Shown: piece by piece, positions 8,099-14,813 of the stretch
How the letters are laid out: every line of letters begins with the position of its first letter
Position numbering within the stretch: the first letter of the stretch is position 1
Assembly (NCBI GenBank): GCA_910583895.1
Contig: CAJTYJ010000012.1
Span: 1-64,000 of the forward strand
Source of the DNA: an uncultured Lachnospiraceae bacterium
GTDB taxonomy: Bacteria; Bacillota; Clostridia; Lachnospirales; Lachnospiraceae
Direction: 5' to 3'
Length of the DNA: 64,000 nt
The notes under the pieces: model-generated
What the model was told of the DNA's origin: nothing
Databases searched by the model: none
What the model saw: the letters and a program-made list of their open reading frames with translations, nothing else
Program-made: the position numbers and the translations under genes

Positions 8099-9370
8099 GT
8101 GAAAAAACAGGGAGCGTGGTTTGGTGTGAAAAAATTTGTGGAGATCTGTGCAGGCAGGATATGGCTTTTGGTGAGATGGCTGGTGCTGGCAGGAATGACA
8201 GGAGCTTTGCTGGGGGTACTGGGCGGATTGTTCGGGAGAAGCATTACGCTGGTGACGGATTACCGGGTCAGCCATCCGTGGATGTTGTATCTGCTGCCTG
8301 CTGCCGGCCTTGCGATTGTGGGCATGTATCGTCTGGATCCTTATAAGACCGGTACCAACCGGGTGCTGGAAGGCATCCAGTCAGGCGCTTTTATTCCCCT
8401 TCGGACAGCGCCTCTGATTGTGGCTTCCACCGTGCTGACCCATGCATTCGGCGGCTCCGCAGGCCGGGAAGGAGCGGCACTGCAGCTTGGAGGGAGTGTG
8501 GCAGGAACCCTTGGAAAATGGTTAAAGCTTGGAGAATATGATCACCGGATTATGATTATGTCCGGGATGAGCGCAGGATTTTCGGCGCTTTTTGGTACTC
8601 CCTTAACGGCGACCATTTTTGCCATGGAAGTGACCAATGTGGGAATCATGCAGTATGCGGCGCTGGTCCCCTGCTGTGTGGCGGCACTGGCCGCGAAAGA
8701 AATGGCAGAATTTTTAGGCGCTCACGGAGAGCACTTTACACTTCCGTCTGTGGCAGCGTTTGGCTGGAAAAATGCGCTGCTGGTCATTGTGCTGGCCTTG
8801 TGCTGTGCGGGAGTCAGCATATTGTTCTGTACCATGCTGCATCAAATGGAGCATCTGTATAAAAAATGGATTCCCAACGAGTGGTTCCGGGCAGCAGCAG
8901 GAGGATGCCTGGTGATACTTATGACGGTGTTATTGGGGACGACCGATTATCTGGGAGCCGGGATGCCAGTGATCGAGCTTGCCATGGAAGGAAAAGTGAT
9001 CGCAGGGGCATTTCTTTTGAAGATGGTCTTTACCGGAGTGTCTTTGGGGAGCGGATATCGGGGAGGAGAGATTGTGCCGTCTCTGTTTGTCGGGGCCACT
9101 TTTGGCTGCCTCTTTGGGCAGGTGACAGGGATGTCCCCGTCTCTGGCGGCGGCATGCGGCATGGCATCCGTATTCTGCGGCGTGACCAATTGTCCCATCT
9201 CTTCCCTGCTTCTAAGTTTTGAACTGTTTGGATTTGAAGGAATGCCGTTTTTCCTTCTGTCTGTGTGTATCAGCTATCTGGAGTCCGGGTATTACGGGCT
9301 GTATCACAGCCAGAAGATTTTTTACTCCAAGACCAATCTTCAGTATATCAATACCCATACAAAAGAGTAG
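8099..9370 (+). CDS. CLC-family antiporter, probably CLC-F fluoride/proton type
   Basis: 423 residues with the multi-helix CLC core. GSAGREGAALQLGG contains the gating Glu (E124). The block IPLRTAPLIVASTVLTHAFGG before it closely recalls bacterial CLC-F (EriC-F) proteins that export fluoride. The chloride-channel motif GSGIP is replaced by GTNRVL (residues 85-90); CLC-F proteins carry GNN-like sequences there. A later RGGEIVPSLFVGA matches the second anion-site loop. The protein acts in the cytoplasmic membrane, exchanging anion for protons. The GTG start has GGAGAGG just upstream, but the promoter at 8062-8090 is very close. In-frame GTG codons at 8126 and 8138 are alternatives. Fluoride specificity is inferred from sequence memory. 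Confidence 0.8.
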   Translation: MKKQGAWFGVKKFVEICAGRIWLLVRWLVLAGMTGALLGVLGGLFGRSITLVTDYRVSHPWMLYLLPAAGLAIVGMYRLDPYKTGTNRVLEGIQSGAFIPLRTAPLIVASTVLTHAFGGSAGREGAALQLGGSVAGTLGKWLKLGEYDHRIMIMSGMSAGFSALFGTPLTATIFAMEVTNVGIMQYAALVPCCVAALAAKEMAEFLGAHGEHFTLPSVAAFGWKNALLVIVLALCCAGVSILFCTMLHQMEHLYKKWIPNEWFRAAAGGCLVILMTVLLGTTDYLGAGMPVIELAMEGKVIAGAFLLKMVFTGVSLGSGYRGGEIVPSLFVGATFGCLFGQVTGMSPSLAAACGMASVFCGVTNCPISSLLLSFELFGFEGMPFFLLSVCISYLESGYYGLYHSQKIFYSKTNLQYINTHTKE

Positions 9371-9499
9371 ATTTTTCCGAAAACGGCAGTCAGTGATTAC
9401 AAAACGCTTTTCAAATCAAATTCAAGAAGCTGACAGCATAGTAATAAAGAACGAAAATTTAAAAAGCAGATGTAGAATTTTTCAGGAGGAGGAATTTTT

Positions 9500-10318
9500 A
9501 TGGATAGAAAAGCGACGGCCAAAGAGACGTTGACGATTATGGAGCGGGGGTATTATGAGGTAAACAAAGTGCGTGTGGATATCAAAGATTTACAGGCACA
9601 CGCTGTAAAAGGAAGCTTTCTTTTGACGCCTGAACAGGGGGAGCAGATTTTAAAGGAGTATGGAAAAACCAGAGAAGATCAGAATAAAAAGACTGCTTTT
9701 ATGACCTGGAACAGTTCTTCGGTGGAAGCGATTCTTCGGCTGACTGGGGAAGGGAAACCGGCATCTATTCTGAATTTTGCCAGTGCGAAAAATCCGGGCG
9801 GCGGATTTATCAACGGGGCCAAGGCTCAGGAGGAAAGTCTGGCTGCGTCCAGCTGCCTGTACCGGACTCAGCTTGCCCATGAGGAGTATTATGTAAAAAA
9901 TCGGGCTTTTCGCTCTATGATGTATACTGATCATGCTATTTTTTCTCCGGATGTGGTTTTTTTCCGGGATGAGAGATTTTGTCTTCTGGAACAGCCGGTG
10001 ACGGCTTCTGTCCTGACCCTGCCGGCGGTCAATATGGGGCAGGTTCTGTTAAAAGGGGAGGATACGGTTCTGGCAGAGGAAGTCATGAGGCGCCGTATGA
10101 AGCTGTCTCTTGCCATTTTTGCATGGCAGGGCTGTGAACATCTGATTCTCGGGGCTTATGGCTGCGGTGTGTTTCGCAACGACCCGAAGAAGATTGCCCG
10201 GTGGTGGAAGGAACTTCTGTACGAAGATTTCGCGGGAGTTTTTGAGACCGTGATTTTTGCAGTGCTGGACCGTTCTGCGGCAGGAAACTGTATCAAAGCG
10301 TTTCAGGCTGAATTCTGA
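9500..10318 (+). CDS. TIGR02452-family macrodomain protein, PARG-like ADP-ribose hydrolase
   Basis: 272 residues. The central NPGGGFINGAKAQEE carries the poly(ADP-ribose) glycohydrolase signature: GGG (residues 100-102) followed by QEE (110-112), whose glutamates cut the ribose-ribose bond in bacterial-type PARGs. SCLYRTQL and LILGAYGCGVFRNDP are further conserved blocks of this family. A clean AGGAGGAGG precedes the ATG. No ADP-ribosyltransferase gene lies nearby, so the substrate may be ADP-ribosylated protein, NAD-derived ADP-ribose or a foreign toxin's product. It lies 129 bases after the antiporter gene with no terminator visible between them, so the two may be co-transcribed. Confidence 0.82.
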   Translation: MDRKATAKETLTIMERGYYEVNKVRVDIKDLQAHAVKGSFLLTPEQGEQILKEYGKTREDQNKKTAFMTWNSSSVEAILRLTGEGKPASILNFASAKNPGGGFINGAKAQEESLAASSCLYRTQLAHEEYYVKNRAFRSMMYTDHAIFSPDVVFFRDERFCLLEQPVTASVLTLPAVNMGQVLLKGEDTVLAEEVMRRRMKLSLAIFAWQGCEHLILGAYGCGVFRNDPKKIARWWKELLYEDFAGVFETVIFAVLDRSAAGNCIKAFQAEF

Positions 10319-10348
10319 CGGATAAGCGAAAAATAAAGCAAAAGATCT

Positions 10349-10375
10349 GCCGCCTGTTTTCTGGCAGCAGGCGGC
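10349..10375. terminator. Convergent-gene hairpin
   Basis: GCCGCCTG (10349-10356) and CAGGCGGC (10368-10375) form a perfect 8-bp stem between convergent genes. T-rich sequence follows on the minus strand, so it most likely ends the minus-strand genes, with weaker effect on plus transcription. Confidence 0.5.
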
Positions 10376-10400
10376 ATAACAGCAAAGGGCGGAAGGGAGG

Positions 10401-10688
10401 TCAGCTTCCCTTCCGCATCATTTTCTGAGCCTTTTGAAGTGTCTCATCCATCTTCCTTTTTTCTTCCTCGCTCTTTCCTTCCTTCATGATCTCGAAGATC
10501 ATCTGAAATTCTTCCGGTGTAAACTGCAGGTTCTGTCTGCTGGCGGACGCCACTGCGCCGAACAGGATCGGCATGGCCTGTTTTTGATTTTTTCCTTCGA
10601 TTTGTTCCGCCAGTTTTAAGAGAAACGTGAGCTTGGCAGGAGCGATGTTCTTGATGCGCGGGTCCTGAAACCATTCCGGTATATTCAT
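10401..10688 (-). CDS. Small conserved protein of unknown function
   Basis: A 95-residue soluble, charged, mostly helical protein. It starts NIPEWFQDPRIKNIAPAKL and ends in a Lys/Glu/Met-rich helix (KRKMDETLQKAQKMM). There is no signal peptide or membrane helix. Its ATG overlaps the stop of the next upstream minus-strand gene by four bases, so the two are translationally coupled and probably form a complex. I recall similar small paired genes in Lachnospiraceae without assigned function. Confidence 0.6.
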   Translation of the reverse strand: MNIPEWFQDPRIKNIAPAKLTFLLKLAEQIEGKNQKQAMPILFGAVASASRQNLQFTPEEFQMIFEIMKEGKSEEEKRKMDETLQKAQKMMRKGS

Positions 10689-11071
10689 GTACTGTCCTCC
10701 TTTTGACCGGCTGTGAAGGCAGAGGAAAAGCCTTCAAACATATCCCGGTACATATCCATATTTTCAAAAATATCAGCAAACTGCTCCATCTGGGACTGTT
10801 CCTCCGGAGGGAGCAGTCCTTTCATACACTGCATCAGATTCCCCATATCTGGAGATTTCTGGATGGGGGGATTCTGGCTAAAATATTCGATGGTTTTCTG
10901 AAGTTCCACCCATTTGATGTAGATTGCCAGCATTTTCTGCATGCTGGAAGGAAGAAAGGGCAGGAAAGCTTTGAGCATCTGCAGCTCTTTTGGAAGGATT
11001 ACTTCATCGAATGTCATGGCAGATTGCTCCCTGCGTCTTTCTTCAATATATGAACGGTCATCGGAAATCAT
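10685..11071 (-). CDS. Conserved protein of unknown function, partner of the downstream small gene
   Basis: A 128-residue protein, helical, Met-rich and with no membrane helix. It includes LPKELQMLKAFLPFLPSSMQKMLAIYIKWVELQKTI only as a pattern of amphipathic helices. The annotated ATG (11071) lies inside an 8-bp hairpin (11062-11069 with 11074-11081) and has no obvious ribosome site. A second ATG at 11017, 17 codons in, has AGGGAG about 10 bases upstream and may be the real start. It overlaps the 95-residue gene by four bases. Confidence 0.55.
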   Translation of the reverse strand: MISDDRSYIEERRREQSAMTFDEVILPKELQMLKAFLPFLPSSMQKMLAIYIKWVELQKTIEYFSQNPPIQKSPDMGNLMQCMKGLLPPEEQSQMEQFADIFENMDMYRDMFEGFSSAFTAGQKEDST

Positions 11072-11113
11072 GCGATTTCCGGGGCCGGAATCGTACCGGA
11101 TCTTTGGCTGGAT

Positions 11114-11138
11114 GGGGCGTCATGGTATATGACGCCCC
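11114..11138 (-). terminator. Stem-loop between minus-strand genes
   Basis: GGGGCGTCAT (11114-11123) and ATGACGCCCC (11129-11138) are perfect arms with a 5-base loop. It lies just after the Gly/Cys-rich gene in its direction of transcription. No T-run follows on the minus strand, so it may be a partial terminator or mRNA-end stabiliser. Confidence 0.5.
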
Positions 11139-11147
11139 GGTGGTCTT

Positions 11148-11486
11148 TTAGCATCCGCAGTTGTTATTGCAGCCACAGTTACATCCGCAGTTGCAGCCGC
11201 AGTTACTGTTGTTGCTGCCGCCGAATCCGCCGCCGCAGAAGAGCAGAAGCAGGATGATCCACCAGCAGCTGTCTCCGCCGAATCCGCTGTCACAGCCGCC
11301 GCCGCAGCCACAGTTGTTGCCGCCGCCAAATCCGCCGCCGCAGCAGGAGAAGAGCAGAAGGATGAGAATCAGGCATCCGCATCCGCTTCCGCCGAAGATT
11401 CCGCTGTTGCCGCCGCCGGTGCAGCAGCATCCGCAGTTGTTGTCGCAGCCGCAGCCGCAACCGTTTCTTGAACTTAAGTCACCCAT
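11148..11486 (-). CDS. Gly/Cys/Asn-rich repeat protein with two short hydrophobic segments
   Basis: 112 residues built from CGCG/NCGC runs, GGGFGGG blocks and two hydrophobic islands (LILILLLFSC and WWIILLLLFC), each followed by CGGGFGG. This internal duplication suggests a two-unit origin. The start is set at 11486 because GGAGG lies 8 bases upstream; a longer in-frame start at 11501 has none. Such composition is seen in surface or spore-coat-like cysteine-rich proteins and in metal-binding proteins, but I recognise no family. The GC-rich simple-sequence DNA gives a long false frame on the opposite strand. It is divergent from the phospholipase-like gene. Confidence 0.6.
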   Translation of the reverse strand: MGDLSSRNGCGCGCDNNCGCCCTGGGNSGIFGGSGCGCLILILLLFSCCGGGFGGGNNCGCGGGCDSGFGGDSCWWIILLLLFCGGGFGGSNNSNCGCNCGCNCGCNNNCGC

Positions 11487-11541
11487 GAAGATAACCTCCA
11501 AAAACTATTTACACTTCATCATATGCAGAAGCAGCCAATTG

Positions 11542-11550
11542 TGCTATACT
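11542..11550 (+). promoter_or_regulatory. Extended -10 promoter for the phospholipase/MoxR run
   Basis: TGCTATACT is an extended -10 (TGn plus TATACT). No good -35 is present. The ATG is 46 bases downstream. Because only 42 bases without a terminator separate the transporter gene from the MoxR gene, this may drive the whole set 11596-24766. Confidence 0.5.
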
Positions 11551-11595
11551 GAAACAAAAAAAGAAATCAGAACTATGAACGAGGAGGATAAAGTC

Positions 11596-12393
11596 ATGCC
11601 AGCAACCTATGCCCACTATGTGTTCGGGAAAAAGGTTTTTCATAAACTGCCGGGAAGGATCAGAAAGGAAATCTGTCAGGGAAAGGATGCATTTTTACTG
11701 GGGCTTCACGGGCCGGATCTTTTATTTTATTATTATCCGTTCCAGAAGAACCGCATCAATCAGTATGGCGTTGTCATGCACAAAGAGACTGCCGCGGACT
11801 TTTTTGACCGGGGAAGGACCTGTTACCGGAAGGATCAGGACCCGGCACTTCGGGCATATCTGTATGGCTTTTTGTGCCATTTTATACTGGACAATGAGTG
11901 TCATCCTTTTGTAAACCTTTATATGGAAGAAAAGGGTCTTGGACATCTGACGATAGAGACGGAGTTTGACCGGTATCTGATGACACTGAACGGGCACGAG
12001 CCGCTGACCTATGTTCCGGTGCACCATCTGCTCAGCAGAAAACATACCAGGCAGCAGATCGCCAGAATGTTTGAGGGTGTTACGCCGGCCCAGATTGCTG
12101 TGTGCATCCGGCAGTTTCGTATGGTGATCGGATTTTTTGTCTGCCGCAATCCGATAAAAAGACTGGCTCTGAAAATAGTTTCCCGGGTATCGGGGCAAGA
12201 TAAGGGTATCGGCGGTCTGATTATGGACGGCAAGGTGCATGAAGTCTGCGGCGAGAGTGACCGGTTTTTAAGGGATCGCATGGAACATGCGGTCTTAACG
12301 GCTGCAGATGAGATTCAAAAATACAGCAGAGTGTTGGAGTCGGGGGGCCTTCTTTCCGACCGGCTGTATCAGAACTATGAGGAGTCTATATGA
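11596..12393 (+). CDS. Zinc-dependent phospholipase C-family protein
   Basis: 265 residues. MPATYAHYVFG at the N-terminus, LLGLHGPDLLFYY, and YGFLCHFILDNECHPF place His/Asp residues as in the zinc-dependent phospholipase C/S1-P1 nuclease fold (PF00882). Short Firmicute members of this family have no signal peptide and no proven substrate, as here. The start at 11596 is chosen for the GAGGAGG upstream; the frame opens earlier only because of repetitive antisense sequence. The stop overlaps the transporter start by four bases. Confidence 0.75.
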   Translation: MPATYAHYVFGKKVFHKLPGRIRKEICQGKDAFLLGLHGPDLLFYYYPFQKNRINQYGVVMHKETAADFFDRGRTCYRKDQDPALRAYLYGFLCHFILDNECHPFVNLYMEEKGLGHLTIETEFDRYLMTLNGHEPLTYVPVHHLLSRKHTRQQIARMFEGVTPAQIAVCIRQFRMVIGFFVCRNPIKRLALKIVSRVSGQDKGIGGLIMDGKVHEVCGESDRFLRDRMEHAVLTAADEIQKYSRVLESGGLLSDRLYQNYEESI

Positions 12394-13655
12394 TATCATT
12401 GACAAGACAGGAGAAGGACTGGGTACTGTACGATGTGGGAAATTCGGCGTTTGTCATGCTGACAGCCACAGTGATTCCGATCTATTTTAAAAATGTGGCA
12501 GAGGGAACGGGCATGTCGGCGGCGGATTCCACCGCGTATTTTGGATATGCCAGTTCTCTGGTTACCATTCTGGCGGCAGTGCTTGGACCGGTACTTGGTG
12601 CAGTGGCGGACATCCGGGGATTTAAAAAGCCGGTGTTCGCCTGTTTTATGGGAGTGGGAGTGGCTGGGTGTGCCATGCTGTCTCTGCCGGCAGGATGGCT
12701 CCTTTTTCTTGGAATCTATGTGCTGGCAAAAGTGGGATATCAGGGGAGTCTGACTTTCTATGATTCCATGCTGGGAGATGTGACGACAAAAGAGCGGATG
12801 GATCAGATCTCTGCCCATGGTTACGCCTGGGGTTATATCGGCAGTTGTATTCCATTTGTACTCAGCATTTTTCTGGTGCTTTGGTCCGGCCCTCTGGGGC
12901 TGGGAACCCATCAGGCCATGGCAGCGGTATTTCTTCTGAATGCGGCGTGGTGGTTTTTGATGACCGTTCCGCTTCTTCGAAGTTTCGAGCAGACCTGCTA
13001 TGTGGAACGGAAGGAACATCCGGTCAGAGAAAGCTTCGCAAGGCTTGCCGGAGTATTGTCGGAAGTGAAAAAAGACAGGAAAATTTTCTGGTTTCTGGCG
13101 TCCTTCTTTTTCTATATTGACGGAGTCTATACAATCATTGATATGGCAACCGCTTATGGAAAGGATGTGGGGATTTCGGATACAGACCTGATGCTGGCCC
13201 TTCTTTTGATGCAGGTGGTGGCGTTTCCCTGTTCGATTGTGTTCGGCATACTGGCAAAGCAGTTCGACAGCAGCAGGCTGATCCGAATCTCGATTTTGGG
13301 ATATCTGGGGATTGTACTTTTCGCCGTACGGATGACACATGCGTGGGAATTTTGGTTTCTCGCTGTCTGTGTAGCAGTGTTTCAGGGAGGCATTCAGGCT
13401 TTGTCCCGGTCATACTATACCAAGATCATACCAAAGAATCAGGCAGCGGAATATTTTGGGTTTTATGACATCTTTGGCAAGGGGGCAGCGTTTATGGGGA
13501 CGCTGCTCGTGGGGGCGGCGGCCCAGTTGAGCGGGAATTCCCGGGTCGGGATCGGACTTTTGGCAGTTTTATTTCTGACTGGATATGTGTTGTTTCGGCG
13601 GGCAGAGCGGGAATCAACAGAAAGTATGTTTGACTTACGGCAAAGTCAGCGGTAA
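12390..13655 (+). CDS. MFS transporter, UMF1/Atg22-like
   Basis: 421 residues with about 12 membrane helices. The N-terminal WVLYDVGNSAFVML matches the YDxxNSAF signature of the UMF1 (Atg22-like) branch of the major facilitator superfamily. YDSMLGDVTTKERMDQIS in the first half is another family block, and GIQALSRSYY precedes the last helices. Relatives in fungi export amino acids from the vacuole; bacterial substrates are mostly unknown. Translation is coupled to the phospholipase-like gene by a 4-base overlap, and the MoxR gene follows after 42 bases. Confidence 0.82.
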   Translation: MISLTRQEKDWVLYDVGNSAFVMLTATVIPIYFKNVAEGTGMSAADSTAYFGYASSLVTILAAVLGPVLGAVADIRGFKKPVFACFMGVGVAGCAMLSLPAGWLLFLGIYVLAKVGYQGSLTFYDSMLGDVTTKERMDQISAHGYAWGYIGSCIPFVLSIFLVLWSGPLGLGTHQAMAAVFLLNAAWWFLMTVPLLRSFEQTCYVERKEHPVRESFARLAGVLSEVKKDRKIFWFLASFFFYIDGVYTIIDMATAYGKDVGISDTDLMLALLLMQVVAFPCSIVFGILAKQFDSSRLIRISILGYLGIVLFAVRMTHAWEFWFLAVCVAVFQGGIQALSRSYYTKIIPKNQAAEYFGFYDIFGKGAAFMGTLLVGAAAQLSGNSRVGIGLLAVLFLTGYVLFRRAERESTESMFDLRQSQR

Positions 13656-13697
13656 AATAAACATAAGAGGTACAGAAGCAGAGAGGAGATAAGAAGT

Positions 13698-14813
13698 ATG
13701 GAGCGTAAGGCAGAGATCAAGCCGCCGGTGGAGGTGCGGTATGAGCGGGAGCTGAAAGCGCTTGAGGCGCTGGATACGGGGAAACGGCCGGTCAACTGGA
13801 AGTTGTCTCCCCGTGCGGTCAGGACATTTATTCTGGGCAGCCGGGAGCCCCTTGTGTGGGAAGGAGAAGAGATCTTTGTCCGGAAGAAATATCTGGGAAA
13901 TGATGCCCTGGTGGAGCGGTGCATCATCACACTGGCGGGGAACCGGGGACTGATGCTGGTGGGAGAGCCGGGCACAGCAAAGACGATGCTTTCGGAACTC
14001 CTGTCAGCGGCCATCAGCGGAACCAGCACCAATACGATCCAGGGAACGGCGGGAACTACGGAGGATATGATCAAGTACAGCTGGAATTATGCTCTTTTGC
14101 TGGCAAAGGGACCGGTAAGGGAAGCATTGGTGCCCTCGCCCCTCTATGTGGGCATGGAGCAGGGGATTCTGACCCGCTTTGAGGAGATCACCCGTACTCC
14201 GGCGGAGATTCAGGACAGCCTGATCAGTGTGCTGAGCGATAAAGTGCTGAATGTGCCGGAGCTTGGGGAAGACGGACTTCTTTTTGCCAGAGCAGGTTTT
14301 AATGTCATCGGCACGGCGAACACCAGAGACAAAGGCGTCAATGAGATGAGCAGTGCTTTGAAGCGCCGTTTTAATTTTGAGACGGTGATGCCGGTACGGG
14401 ATGTGGCTTTGGAAAAGCAGATCATAATCAGTGAGGTGCAGGAGCTTGCAAAAGCAAGCCAGATTGATATGCCGGTGGATGAAGATGTGGCAGAACTTCT
14501 TGCGTCCACCTATCATGAACTCCGGGAAGGGGTATCCTCCATGGGGCACCGCATCGACCGTCCGGCTTCTGTCATGAGTACGGCGGAAGCGGTATCGGTT
14601 TACTATCAGACGATGATGACGGCGTATTATTACAAAGATTCCCAGATGGATCTGGGGTGCCTGGTACAGAATCTGGTAGGTGCAGTCCAGAAAGAGAATC
14701 AGGATGATCTGGAAAAGCTTAGAAGTTATTTCCAGACTGTGGTGCGGGATAAAGGAGGAAAAGAAGGGCAGCTATGGAACAGCTACTACGAGGCGAGGAA
14801 ATATCTGAAGTAA
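13698..14813 (+). CDS. MoxR-type AAA+ ATPase
   Basis: 371 residues. Walker A GEPGTAKT is at residues 89-96. The Walker B region reads RFEEI (Glu162, Glu163), with Glu where Asp is usual. Sensor 1 is Asn208 in GTANTRD, and an arginine-finger block reads SALKRRFNFE. MoxR ATPases act as chaperone-like remodelers with a von Willebrand A partner (RavA-ViaA, CbbQ-CbbO, magnesium chelatase I-D). The VWA partner here is two genes downstream. The gene overlaps the next by 40 bases, showing tight coupling. GAGGAG precedes the ATG. Cytoplasmic. The client is unknown. Confidence 0.88.
   Translation: MERKAEIKPPVEVRYERELKALEALDTGKRPVNWKLSPRAVRTFILGSREPLVWEGEEIFVRKKYLGNDALVERCIITLAGNRGLMLVGEPGTAKTMLSELLSAAISGTSTNTIQGTAGTTEDMIKYSWNYALLLAKGPVREALVPSPLYVGMEQGILTRFEEITRTPAEIQDSLISVLSDKVLNVPELGEDGLLFARAGFNVIGTANTRDKGVNEMSSALKRRFNFETVMPVRDVALEKQIIISEVQELAKASQIDMPVDEDVAELLASTYHELREGVSSMGHRIDRPASVMSTAEAVSVYYQTMMTAYYYKDSQMDLGCLVQNLVGAVQKENQDDLEKLRSYFQTVVRDKGGKEGQLWNSYYEARKYLK

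Noticed and set aside
11161..11595. Long Pro/Gln/Leu-rich 5' extension of the phospholipase-like frame
   Set aside because: It is the antisense of the Gly/Cys-rich repeats; the real start at 11596 has a strong ribosome site.
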